Assembly (NCBI GenBank): GCA_046484585.1
Contig: JAWOIQ010000112.1
Coordinates: 1-53,774, forward strand
Direction of reading: 5' to 3'
DNA: 53,774 nt
From: JAGXFP01 sp046484585
Lineage (GTDB): Bacteria > Desulfobacterota > Desulfobulbia > Desulfobulbales > JAGXFP01
The position numbers and the translations under genes were made by a program. Position 1 is the first letter of the stretch, and the number at the start of each line of letters is the position of its first letter. A model generated the notes under the pieces. The model worked only from the letters and a program-made list of their open reading frames with translations. It was not told where the DNA came from and did no database searches. This document shows positions 18,148-25,324 of this stretch, in pieces.

Positions 18148-19379
18148 AAATTCTCATCGTAAATACTTCAGACACTCAAGGCGGAGCAGCACGGGCGGCT
18201 TATCGGCTACATAGGTCTTTACTTGGTGCAGATGTTGATAGCCAGATGTTGGTTCAGTCAAAGACAAGTGATGATTTTACAGTTACAGGTTCGCATTCGA
18301 TAATTCAAAAAGGTTTGGCTATTATCCGTCCTACGCTTGATTCTATCCCTGTTCAACTTTATAAGCATCGGACCAAAACCAGGTTTTCGCCATCATGGTT
18401 GCCGTTTACGGGGATGGTTGATCGGATCAATGCACTAAATCCCGATATTGTCCATCTCCATTGGATCTGTGCCGGGATGATGCGGATTGAGGATATTGCC
18501 AAGATCAACGTACCGATTGTGTGGAGTTTGCACGATATGTGGGCGTTCACAGGTGGTTGTCATTGTGATGAAGGATGTGGTGCGTATAAGGAATCCTGTG
18601 GAGGCTGTAAAGTTCTTGGTTCCACCAGAGCTGGTGATTTAAGCAGTAGCGTTTTAAAAAGAAAGCATAAGGCTTTTAGAGTTGTTAAGAACCTAACTAT
18701 CATAGGCTTGAGTCAGTGGATGGCAAGGTGTGCGGCTGAAAGTTCGTTGTTTAAAAACAACAAAGTCGTAAATCTCCCTAATCCATTGGATTCTCATGTT
18801 TTTTCTCCGGTTGCGCAACGAACAGCTCGTGACCTCTTAAATCTACCTAAAGATAAAAAAATAATCTTGTTTGGTGCTATGATTGCAACCAGTGATCCTA
18901 ATAAGGGTTTTAAGGAGCTTAGTGAATCTCTTAATAAACTGCAACGTGATGATATTGAGTTTGTAGTGTTTGGTAGCAGTGAGCCAATAGAATCCCAGAG
19001 GTTTAAATTCAAAACCCATTATTTAGGGCAGTTGTATGATGATATTTCTTTGCGTGTGCTGTATAGCGCGGCCGATGTGATGGTGGTACCGAGTTTACAA
19101 GAAGCTTTTTGCCAAACGGCCGCAGAGGCAATGAGTTGCGGAACACCTGTTGTTGCTTTTGGAGCAACCGGGTTATTAGATGTTGTGGATCACCTTACCA
19201 ATGGTTACCTCGCGAAACCTTTTGATATTGACGATCTTGCAAATGGCATTGAGTGGGTGCTATCAGCAAAAAACTACATCGAACTCTCTCAAAATGCCCG
19301 CGACAAAGTCATGCGCAAATTTGATAGTCAAGTAGTAGCTGAACAATACTTAGAACTATATAAAGATATATTGAGTTAA
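18144..19379 (+). CDS. Glycosyltransferase family 4
   Basis: A 411-residue GT-B enzyme: MKILIVNTSDTQGGAARAAYRL at the start, DIVHLHWICAGMM and VWSLHDMWAFTGGCHCDEGC in the N-terminal domain, and VVPSLQEAFCQTAAEAMSCG (E-x7-E) with PVVAFGATGLLDVVDH in the donor domain. This is the WcaC/colanic-acid style architecture. It has a Cys-rich insert (CHCDEGCGAYKESCGGC) that is characteristic of this subgroup and may bind a metal. It ends the unbroken run of genes. Confidence 0.87.
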   Translation: MKILIVNTSDTQGGAARAAYRLHRSLLGADVDSQMLVQSKTSDDFTVTGSHSIIQKGLAIIRPTLDSIPVQLYKHRTKTRFSPSWLPFTGMVDRINALNPDIVHLHWICAGMMRIEDIAKINVPIVWSLHDMWAFTGGCHCDEGCGAYKESCGGCKVLGSTRAGDLSSSVLKRKHKAFRVVKNLTIIGLSQWMARCAAESSLFKNNKVVNLPNPLDSHVFSPVAQRTARDLLNLPKDKKIILFGAMIATSDPNKGFKELSESLNKLQRDDIEFVVFGSSEPIESQRFKFKTHYLGQLYDDISLRVLYSAADVMVVPSLQEAFCQTAAEAMSCGTPVVAFGATGLLDVVDHLTNGYLAKPFDIDDLANGIEWVLSAKNYIELSQNARDKVMRKFDSQVVAEQYLELYKDILS

Positions 19380-19823
19380 TATCCAGCATTTTGGAAAACA
19401 AGATTAAGAAAAAAGAAGACCAGATTTTGATCTTGAGGACTAGAGAGTTTGCTCTTGCTTAATGAACATGACCGCCCTACCCTGGTTAACGTCTGAAGCA
19501 TGAAAAGTTTACGAAATCATTGTTGTTAATTCGAGTTATAGTCAAATCTGGTGTTTGAGAAATCACCATCAAATGCTGACTCCTGATTCCCTGGTGGGAC
19601 CGGGGCGGTTTTCGATATCTTGATGGTCCGAGCCGAACCGGAGCCGCAAAACAATAAAAGGATTGCCCGGCAGGCCCGAAACTGGTTAAGGAAAGAGTTC
19701 GGCACTTGGGATGATTGCGCCACACGTTATCTGAACATCTATAAGAAATTAATTTCCAAGGGACGCACATGAAATCATCCAGTTATTCTCCGATATTTAA
19801 CGGACTCCAAAAATACTTTATAT
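19380..19823 (+). other. Gene-poor stretch with gene debris
   Basis: This gap holds no intact gene. Its first part is AT-rich and has stops in all frames. The second part is more GC-rich and contains the tail of a dead glycosyltransferase (listed separately). It marks a change from the AT-rich block to the two GT2 paralogues that close the locus, and looks like a scar of gene loss or of joining of two segments. Confidence 0.55.
19623..19772 (+). pseudogene. Remnant of a GT4 glycosyltransferase C-terminus
   Basis: A 49-codon open frame whose last 35 residues (ARQARNWLRKEFGTW, then CATRYLNIYKKLI) match the helical tail that closes GT4 enzymes. The region just upstream keeps Gly/Pro-rich pieces in different frames, as expected for frameshifted decay. 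No donor-binding motif remains. It is probably a leftover of a glycosyltransferase lost when the locus was rearranged. Confidence 0.4.
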
Positions 19824-20705
19824 ATGAAGATATCCATTATAACCCCCTCCTATAACCAGGTCGGTTTTCTGGAAAAAGCCATTCTGTCGGTCTGGAACCA
19901 AAAAGGCGATTTCGATCTAGAGCACATTGTCGCGGACGGAGGATCGACCGACGGCAGCTTGGAAATACTTCGCAAATACGATGACCTTTATCGAAAAGGC
20001 CAATTCAAACATTCGTGCCGGTCTTTTTCCTTCAGCTGGTGGCACGGGAGAGACAACGGCCAGTCTGATGCGATCAATACGGGGTTTGCCGCTTCGAAAG
20101 GAGAAATCCTAGGCTGGCTGAACAGCGACGACATATATCTGAGCCCCGGCAGCCTTGCCGCCCTGCAGCAGCCATTTTTAGACGACCGGGCCGATATTGC
20201 CGTAGGTAATGGATATCACATCGGCGAGCATGACAATATTCTCAAAAAGCCGTGCCTTATCAATCTCTTGACCGATCAGGACTTACAACAAAGACTTAAT
20301 TCTCTAATCTGCTACGATTTCATCCTCCAACCAGCGACCCTTTTCCGCCGCGAAGTCTGGCTTAGATGCCCACTTGATGAAAGTTGCCACTTCACAATGG
20401 ACTGGGTTTTCTGGATCGAAGCTAACCGAAAAGAATTCCGTTTTTCCAAGATCGATTTCTATGCAGCCGGTAACCGGTTGCACGAGGAAGCCAAAACCGT
20501 GAAGGGAGGGATCGGCAAATATCGGGAGGCTCTCAAATTGTTCCGCCGCTATGATGTTTGGTGTATGAATCGAATCTACTATTTTCTCTATCTGATTCTT
20601 CTTTGCGGCAAAAAAGTTCCCCTTCTGAATCATCTAATTAGTCCCCTGATACATCTGGGTAAAAAAGTCAGGAACTTCATTGTTAATCGATTCAGGTTGT
20701 ATTAG
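19824..20705 (+). CDS. Glycosyltransferase family 2, tandem copy 1
   Basis: A 293-residue GT-A enzyme: MKISIITPSYNQVGFLEKAI, HIVADGGSTDGSLEILRKY, NGQSDAINTGF and ILGWLNSDDIYLS (DxD region), then MDWVFWIEANR. It is a close paralogue of the next gene, sharing the segment WNQKGDFDLEH/WQQKGDFDLEH and the CRSFSFSW/CRSFSFHW block. Base composition is higher in GC than the genes before the debris region. It is likely a late-acting transferase of the locus. Confidence 0.85.
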   Translation: MKISIITPSYNQVGFLEKAILSVWNQKGDFDLEHIVADGGSTDGSLEILRKYDDLYRKGQFKHSCRSFSFSWWHGRDNGQSDAINTGFAASKGEILGWLNSDDIYLSPGSLAALQQPFLDDRADIAVGNGYHIGEHDNILKKPCLINLLTDQDLQQRLNSLICYDFILQPATLFRREVWLRCPLDESCHFTMDWVFWIEANRKEFRFSKIDFYAAGNRLHEEAKTVKGGIGKYREALKLFRRYDVWCMNRIYYFLYLILLCGKKVPLLNHLISPLIHLGKKVRNFIVNRFRLY

Positions 20706-20778
20706 GATCGATTTTTTTCGAAACATCTATTCTTCACAGATAAGGGGATATTCCTCCCATCGTCAAAACAAAAGCCGC

Positions 20779-21660
20779 ATGAAGATCACAATAGTCACCC
20801 CTTCATTCAACCAAAGCCGTTTTATCGAAAAAACCCTGTTGTCGATCTGGCAACAGAAAGGAGACTTCGATCTCGAACATATCGTCATCGACGCCGGCTC
20901 CAACGACGGCTCCCTGGAAATCCTACAGCGCTATGAAAAATTGTACAGGGAGCAAGAGTTCCATTTCAAGTGCCGCTCTTTTTCCTTCCATTGGAAAAGC
21001 GAACCAGACGAAGGACAATCCCACGCTCTGAACAAGGGTTTTTCCTTATCTACCGGAGATATAATCGGTTGGTTGAACAGCGACGATACCTTCGTGGATG
21101 ACGAATGTCTGGATGCGGTCCATGACGCTTTTTTATCCTCGGAAGCAGACTTGGTGGTAGGAAATTTTTACTGCATAGACGAAGATGGAAAGCGGCTCGA
21201 CTGTCCATCCGAGATCAACAAGCTGGACAACGACTCATTTCAGAAAAAACTGCACATCCTACCGGAGCATGACCTGATCACCCAGCCTTCCTGCCTTTTC
21301 ACAAGACGTGTATGGGAAAAGTATGGAATCGACCAAAGCTATCACTATGCGATGGATTGGAAATTGTGGATCAACGCATACAACGATGGTTGCCGGTTTT
21401 ATAAAATAACAAAGTTTATCGCAAACAACAGACTACACAGCGACACGAAAACCTTTTCCGACAATCCGGATCGTTTCCGGGAGATATTGAGGATTTTCCG
21501 CGAATTCGATACTTATTGTCCCAATAGGGTTTTCTTTGCATTTTATTATCGTCTGCTTGAAATATCCGAAATCGGATGGCTGCAGCCGCTTATTCACCCT
21601 TTGATCTTGACTGGCAAACTGCTTAGAAGAAGACTGATTCGTCTTTTTAAAACCTACTGA
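20779..21660 (+). CDS. Glycosyltransferase family 2, tandem copy 2
   Basis: A 293-residue paralogue of the preceding gene with the same layout: MKITIVTPSFNQSRFIEKTL, HIVIDAGSNDGSLEIL, DEGQSHALNKGF, IIGWLNSDDTF and MDWKLWINAYN. A longer frame reaches 33 codons upstream, but its extra residues do not resemble the family and the ATG at MKITIV matches copy 1. The matching length and fixed spacing point to tandem duplication followed by divergence, possibly to add two related sugars. It is the last gene of the polysaccharide locus. Confidence 0.85.
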   Translation: MKITIVTPSFNQSRFIEKTLLSIWQQKGDFDLEHIVIDAGSNDGSLEILQRYEKLYREQEFHFKCRSFSFHWKSEPDEGQSHALNKGFSLSTGDIIGWLNSDDTFVDDECLDAVHDAFLSSEADLVVGNFYCIDEDGKRLDCPSEINKLDNDSFQKKLHILPEHDLITQPSCLFTRRVWEKYGIDQSYHYAMDWKLWINAYNDGCRFYKITKFIANNRLHSDTKTFSDNPDRFREILRIFREFDTYCPNRVFFAFYYRLLEISEIGWLQPLIHPLILTGKLLRRRLIRLFKTY

Positions 21661-21791
21661 GTCCTGGCAGATAGGCAGGAAACGATAGTGAATAGTACGG
21701 CTAGCCGGAAAGTCTTTTCCAAATCCACGACGGCGACCATCGGTAAAATCACCTTTATCTATTTATTTCATTACTAAAAAGCTGATCAAGT

Positions 21792-22511
21792 ATGGTAACC
21801 GGCAAAACAGTCATAATCCTGGTCGAACCCCAGGGCGCCCTGAATATCGGCTCGGTCTGCCGGACCATGTTGAACTTCGGCTGCGAAGAGCTGCGCCTAG
21901 TCAATCCCCTTACCGACCATCTCGGCGAAGCGGCGCAGCTTATGGCGGTGAAGGCCGGCCATATCCTCGAAAAGGCCCGGGTTTTCCCGGATCTGGATAG
22001 CGCCGTGGCCGATCTCAATCTGTTGTTCGGCACCACCAGGCGTTTCGGCAAGCGCTACCGGGAGACCTTTATGACTCCCGATCAAGCGGCCGGGCGCGTA
22101 TCTTCGTGCAATCCCGAATGCCGCTGCGGCCTGCTTTTCGGCCGCGAGGACAAGGGGCTGACCAACGAGGAGCTCGACCGCTGCCACCATTTCATCACCA
22201 TCCCGACCTCCAGCCACCTCGCCTCGCTGAACCTGGCCCAGGCGGTCAATATCTGTCTCTACGAGATCTACCGCATCTCCTCCGGGAAAAGCGAGAGGCC
22301 GCCCGCCGACCGGCTGCCGGCTCCGGCCGCGGAGGTGGAGTCCATGCTGGACCATATGCGCGCGGCCCTTTCGGAACTCAACTTTTTCAAGGAAAATAAT
22401 CCCGATCACATCCTCCACACCTTCCGGAGGATCTTCGGCCGCACCGAACTGGACAGCCGCGAAGTCCGCATTCTCCACGGTCTGTGGAATTGTCTGCGAA
22501 AGCGGAAATGA
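21792..22511 (+). CDS. trmJ: tRNA (cytidine/uridine-32-2'-O)-methyltransferase, TrmJ type
   Basis: A 239-residue SPOUT-class RNA methyltransferase. It has VILVEPQGALNIGSVCRTM at the N-terminus, and the SAM-binding trefoil knot motifs LLFGREDKGLTNEEL and IPTSSHLASLNLAQAVNIC near residues 117-155. The C-terminal helices (LDHMRAALSELNFF and the tail HTFRRIFGRTELDSREVRIL) are those of TrmJ. It 2'-O-methylates position 32 of tRNA. It is GC-rich, so the chromosomal backbone resumes here. No ribosome site is obvious. Confidence 0.88.
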   Translation: MVTGKTVIILVEPQGALNIGSVCRTMLNFGCEELRLVNPLTDHLGEAAQLMAVKAGHILEKARVFPDLDSAVADLNLLFGTTRRFGKRYRETFMTPDQAAGRVSSCNPECRCGLLFGREDKGLTNEELDRCHHFITIPTSSHLASLNLAQAVNICLYEIYRISSGKSERPPADRLPAPAAEVESMLDHMRAALSELNFFKENNPDHILHTFRRIFGRTELDSREVRILHGLWNCLRKRK

Positions 22512-22545
22512 TTCTTGATGCATTCGCGAAAAGGACAAAAAAATA

Positions 22546-22632
22546 GTCATTGCGAGCGCAGCGAAGCAATCCAGGAGCACCTAACCAGTTGAAAATACTG
22601 GATTGCTTCGTCGCTTCGCTCCTCGCAATGAC
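22546..22632. repeat. GTCATTGCGAG-type inverted repeat (REP/MITE-like)
   Basis: An 87-bp imperfect palindrome whose arms start GTCATTGCGAGCG and end CGCAATGAC, each containing GAAGCAATCC or its complement. Such GTCATTGCGAG...GAAGCAATCC elements are dispersed in many genomes. On transcription it would form one long hairpin just downstream of trmJ. Confidence 0.8.
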
Positions 22633-22679
22633 GTGGCAAGTAACTTCCCGACTCAGGGGAAGCGAATTCCCAGGTCCAG

Positions 22680-22750
22680 TGTAGCGGCTTCAGCCGCGAA
22701 ATCCCCCTGTTTCGCGGCCGCGACCATTCGCGGCTAAAGCCGCTCCTACG
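22680..22750. repeat. GTAGCGGCTTCAGCCGCGA hairpin repeat
   Basis: A second, unrelated palindrome with arms GTAGCGGCTTCAGCCGCGAA and TTCGCGGCTAAAGCCGCT. This type is another dispersed REP-like family. It lies directly after the previous repeat, so intergenic repeats are stacked here. Confidence 0.7.
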
Positions 22751-22762
22751 GTAGGGGGCTGC

Positions 22763-22813
22763 GTTTGCACCCTGAAGGGCATAAAAGCAGACGAGCTGCT
22801 CAACTCAGCTTTA
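22763..22813 (-). repeat. Copy of the AAAGCTGAGTTGAGCAG repeat
   Basis: Read on the - strand this starts AAAGCTGAGTTGAGCAGC and continues to a segment with ATGCCCTTCAGGGTGC, itself a short hairpin. The same unit occurs as two tandem copies at 31410-31513 on the + strand. Confidence 0.65.
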
Positions 22814-22853
22814 AAAAACTCTGCATCGACAAACCTGAAATTACTTTTTTTAC

Positions 22854-23010
22854 GTAACCGATCACGGAATAAGCCGCCCAGGATTGGCCGATCTCACAAC
22901 CGGTAAGCGATCACAGGGTGCCGGAGATGCAAGGCATCGGCCTGCGATGTATACTGATGTACATGAGCAGGCCGATAACACAGCAGATTCGGTACCCTGT
23001 AATCGCTTAC
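22854..23010 (+). repeat. 157-bp palindromic element, copy A
   Basis: It starts GTAACCGATCACGG and ends AATCGCTTAC. An outer stem GTAAGCGATCACAGGG / CCCTGTAATCGCTTAC encloses an inner stem ATCGGCCTGC / GCAGGCCGAT and a central TGTA/TACA loop, while the left 50 bases form a tail that ends in a third half-arm. Copy C inside comEC has exactly the same length. This copy sits directly upstream of adk, and its frame is open into adk. Confidence 0.85.
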
Positions 23011-23108
23011 TTTTTTACCTGTGCACCCCAACCAAAATAGGTTATATTGTCGACCCTTCGCCAGTTATCGACACCGAATCTATAATAAAATATATCAGGA
23101 GGTTTATC

Positions 23109-23756
23109 ATGAAACTCATACTTCTCGGCGCGCCGGGCGCCGGCAAAGGCACCGTGGCAAAAAGATTGACCGAAATCGACGGTTCCGTCCAGATCTCAAC
23201 CGGCGACATCCTGCGCGGCGCGGTCAAGGCCGGCAGCGAGCTGGGCAAAGAAGCCCAGGGCTATATGGATCGCGGCGACCTGGTCCCCGACGCCCTGATC
23301 ATGGGAATTATGGAAAACCGCCTCCAGGAGCCCGACTGCGCCAAGGGCTTCCTGCTGGACGGATTTCCGCGCACCATTCCCCAAGCCGAGGCCCTTGACG
23401 AGATCCTGACCAAACTGGGAATCAAACTCGACATGGTCGTCGATATCGACGTGCCCCGGGACGTGATCTTCGACCGGCTCTGCACCAGACGGACCTGCGA
23501 GAATTCGGACTGCCAGGCGATTTACAATGTCAAGAGCATGCCCCCCAAGGTCGAAGGCAAGTGCGACAAATGCGGCAGCGCCGTCATCCAGCGGGCCGAC
23601 GAGACCGAAACGGCCATCGGCCACCGGCTCGACACCTATAACGAGAAAACCGCACCCCTGGCCGGTTATTACAAAAACTCCGGCCTGCTGAAGACCGTCA
23701 CCGGCACTTCAAGCGACGCGGTGGTCGCTGCGATCAAGGCGGAGCTGAAAATCTGA
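23109..23756 (+). CDS. adk: Adenylate kinase (zinc-type LID)
   Basis: A 215-residue nucleoside monophosphate kinase that interconverts ATP + AMP and 2 ADP. The P-loop is LLGAPGAGKGT at residues 5-15. The AMP-site segment is ISTGDILRG, and FLLDGFPRTIPQAEAL carries the conserved FPRT. The LID has cysteines in RRTCENSDC and GKCDKCGS that would bind zinc. A TCAGGAGG ribosome site precedes the ATG. A longer frame runs 75 codons upstream, but it merely translates the palindromic repeat. Confidence 0.96.
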   Translation: MKLILLGAPGAGKGTVAKRLTEIDGSVQISTGDILRGAVKAGSELGKEAQGYMDRGDLVPDALIMGIMENRLQEPDCAKGFLLDGFPRTIPQAEALDEILTKLGIKLDMVVDIDVPRDVIFDRLCTRRTCENSDCQAIYNVKSMPPKVEGKCDKCGSAVIQRADETETAIGHRLDTYNEKTAPLAGYYKNSGLLKTVTGTSSDAVVAAIKAELKI

Positions 23757-23807
23757 AATCAGCGGAACCAGGGGAATGAATTTCCTTTAACCCGGCCGAC
23801 GTTCAAG

Positions 23808-23848
23808 AAAACCGGTCTTGCCTTCTATCGGGTAAGACCGGTTTTTTT
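23808..23848 (+). terminator. Rho-independent terminator of adk
   Basis: A stem ACCGGTCTTGCC pairs with GGGTAAGACCGGT across a short loop and is followed by seven T residues. It lies about 50 bases after the adk stop, so adk ends a transcription unit. Confidence 0.85.
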
Positions 23849-24001
23849 ATGGTTAAACTCATCCGATGATTATAGTAGTATGAGCTATTGCGATTAATCA
23901 CCCTGGAGCCGGCAAATTGCCCTTAGCCATCCCAGGTTTTTTTTGCGAATTGTCAAGTTTGCCCCAGCTGGAATCTAAACATAATCCGAGAATTTACTGA
24001 A

Positions 24002-25324
24002 TTGACATCCGACAATGAAATAACCGTGATCGGCGGCGGCCTGGCCGGATGCGAAGCGGCCTGGCAGGCCGCCCGTTCAGGCTGCAAGGTCACCCTTTAC
24101 GAGATGAAGCCCCGCAAATTCAGTCCAGCCCATTCCTCCCCGGATCTGGCCGAGCTGGTCTGCAGCAATTCCCTGCGCTCGGATGACCCTGGTTCGGCGG
24201 TGGGACTCTTAAAAGAGGAAATGGCGGGCTTTAACTCCCTGGTAATCGAGGCGGCCCGTGCGACCCAGGTTCCGGCCGGCCGAGCCCTGGCCGTCGACCG
24301 TGAAAAATTCGCCGAATTCATCACCGGCCGCGTTAACGAGAATCCGCAAATCACCATCCGCCGCGAAGAATTGCCGGCCCTGCCCCCGGCCGGTGAACAC
24401 CCGGTTATTCTCGCCACCGGCCCGCTGACCTCGGGCGAGATGGCCGCTTCCCTGGCCGAACTTACCGGCCGGGAACATCTCGCCTTTTACGATGCCATCG
24501 CCCCGATCGTCGCCGCCGACTCCCTCGATATGAATATCGTTTACCGGGCCTCCCGCTACGACGAAGGCCCGGGAGATTATCTGAACTGCCCGATGGACCG
24601 GGAACAGTACCACGCCTTTATCACCGCCCTGGCCGAAGGTGACAAGGTCCCCCTTAAAGCCTTCGAGGAACAAAAATACTTCGAGGGTTGTCTGCCCATC
24701 GAGATCATGCTGGAACGGGGCGAAGACACCCTGCGGTTCGGACCGATGAAACCGGTCGGCCTGCCCGACCCCCGCACCGGCCGGGACCCCCATGCCGTGG
24801 TCCAGCTCCGCCTGGAAAACCGGGAAGGCACGACCTACAACATGGTCGGCTTCCAGACCAAACTGACCTATGCGGCCCAGCGCGAAGTCTTCAGGCTGAT
24901 CCCCGGCCTGGACCGGGTCGAATTCACCAGGATGGGCAGCATCCACCGAAACACCTTTGTCTGCGGCCCGAAAGTCCTGCGCCCCACCCTCCAGACTCGA
25001 AAGCGGCCCGACCTGCTCCTGGCCGGACAACTTACCGGGGTGGAGGGCTATGTGGAATCGACCGCCATGGGGCTGCTGGCCGGACTCAACGCGGCCAGAA
25101 TGGCAGCCGGCCTCGAACTGCTGATACCGCCGGCCGACACCGCCCTGGGGGCCTTGATCCGTCATCTGACCGACGGCGAGCCGAAACGATTTCAACCTTC
25201 AAATATTAATTTCGGACTATTCCCGGCCGTCAAACTGCGAATGCCGAAAAAACAAAGAGGACAATACCGTGCCGAACAAGCCCGCAAATCCCTTGAAGAG
25301 TGGCGCCATCAGGAAAACACTTAG
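24002..25324 (+). CDS. trmFO: Folate/FAD-dependent tRNA (uracil-54-C5)-methyltransferase
   Basis: A 440-residue flavoprotein that makes ribothymidine at tRNA position 54 using methylenetetrahydrofolate. The FAD motif is VIGGGLAGCEAAW at residues 8-20. Conserved catalytic cysteines lie in ELVCSNSLRSDDPGSA and EGCLPIEIMLERGEDTLRFG. GQLTGVEGYVESTAMGLLAG is the C-terminal family signature. The start is a TTG. TrmFO occurs in Firmicutes, alphaproteobacteria and deltaproteobacteria-type lineages rather than gammaproteobacteria, which helps the taxonomic inference. It overlaps the next gene by 56 bases. Confidence 0.93.
   Translation: MTSDNEITVIGGGLAGCEAAWQAARSGCKVTLYEMKPRKFSPAHSSPDLAELVCSNSLRSDDPGSAVGLLKEEMAGFNSLVIEAARATQVPAGRALAVDREKFAEFITGRVNENPQITIRREELPALPPAGEHPVILATGPLTSGEMAASLAELTGREHLAFYDAIAPIVAADSLDMNIVYRASRYDEGPGDYLNCPMDREQYHAFITALAEGDKVPLKAFEEQKYFEGCLPIEIMLERGEDTLRFGPMKPVGLPDPRTGRDPHAVVQLRLENREGTTYNMVGFQTKLTYAAQREVFRLIPGLDRVEFTRMGSIHRNTFVCGPKVLRPTLQTRKRPDLLLAGQLTGVEGYVESTAMGLLAGLNAARMAAGLELLIPPADTALGALIRHLTDGEPKRFQPSNINFGLFPAVKLRMPKKQRGQYRAEQARKSLEEWRHQENT

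Noticed and set aside
22884..23108. N-terminal extension of adenylate kinase
   Set aside because: The extra 75 codons only translate the palindromic repeat and its flank, and the internal ATG has a good AGGAGG site and matches the normal Adk start.
24209..25195. 328-codon frame opposite trmFO
   Set aside because: Same reason: antisense shadow of a high-GC gene, rich in Gly/Arg/Gln and without motifs.
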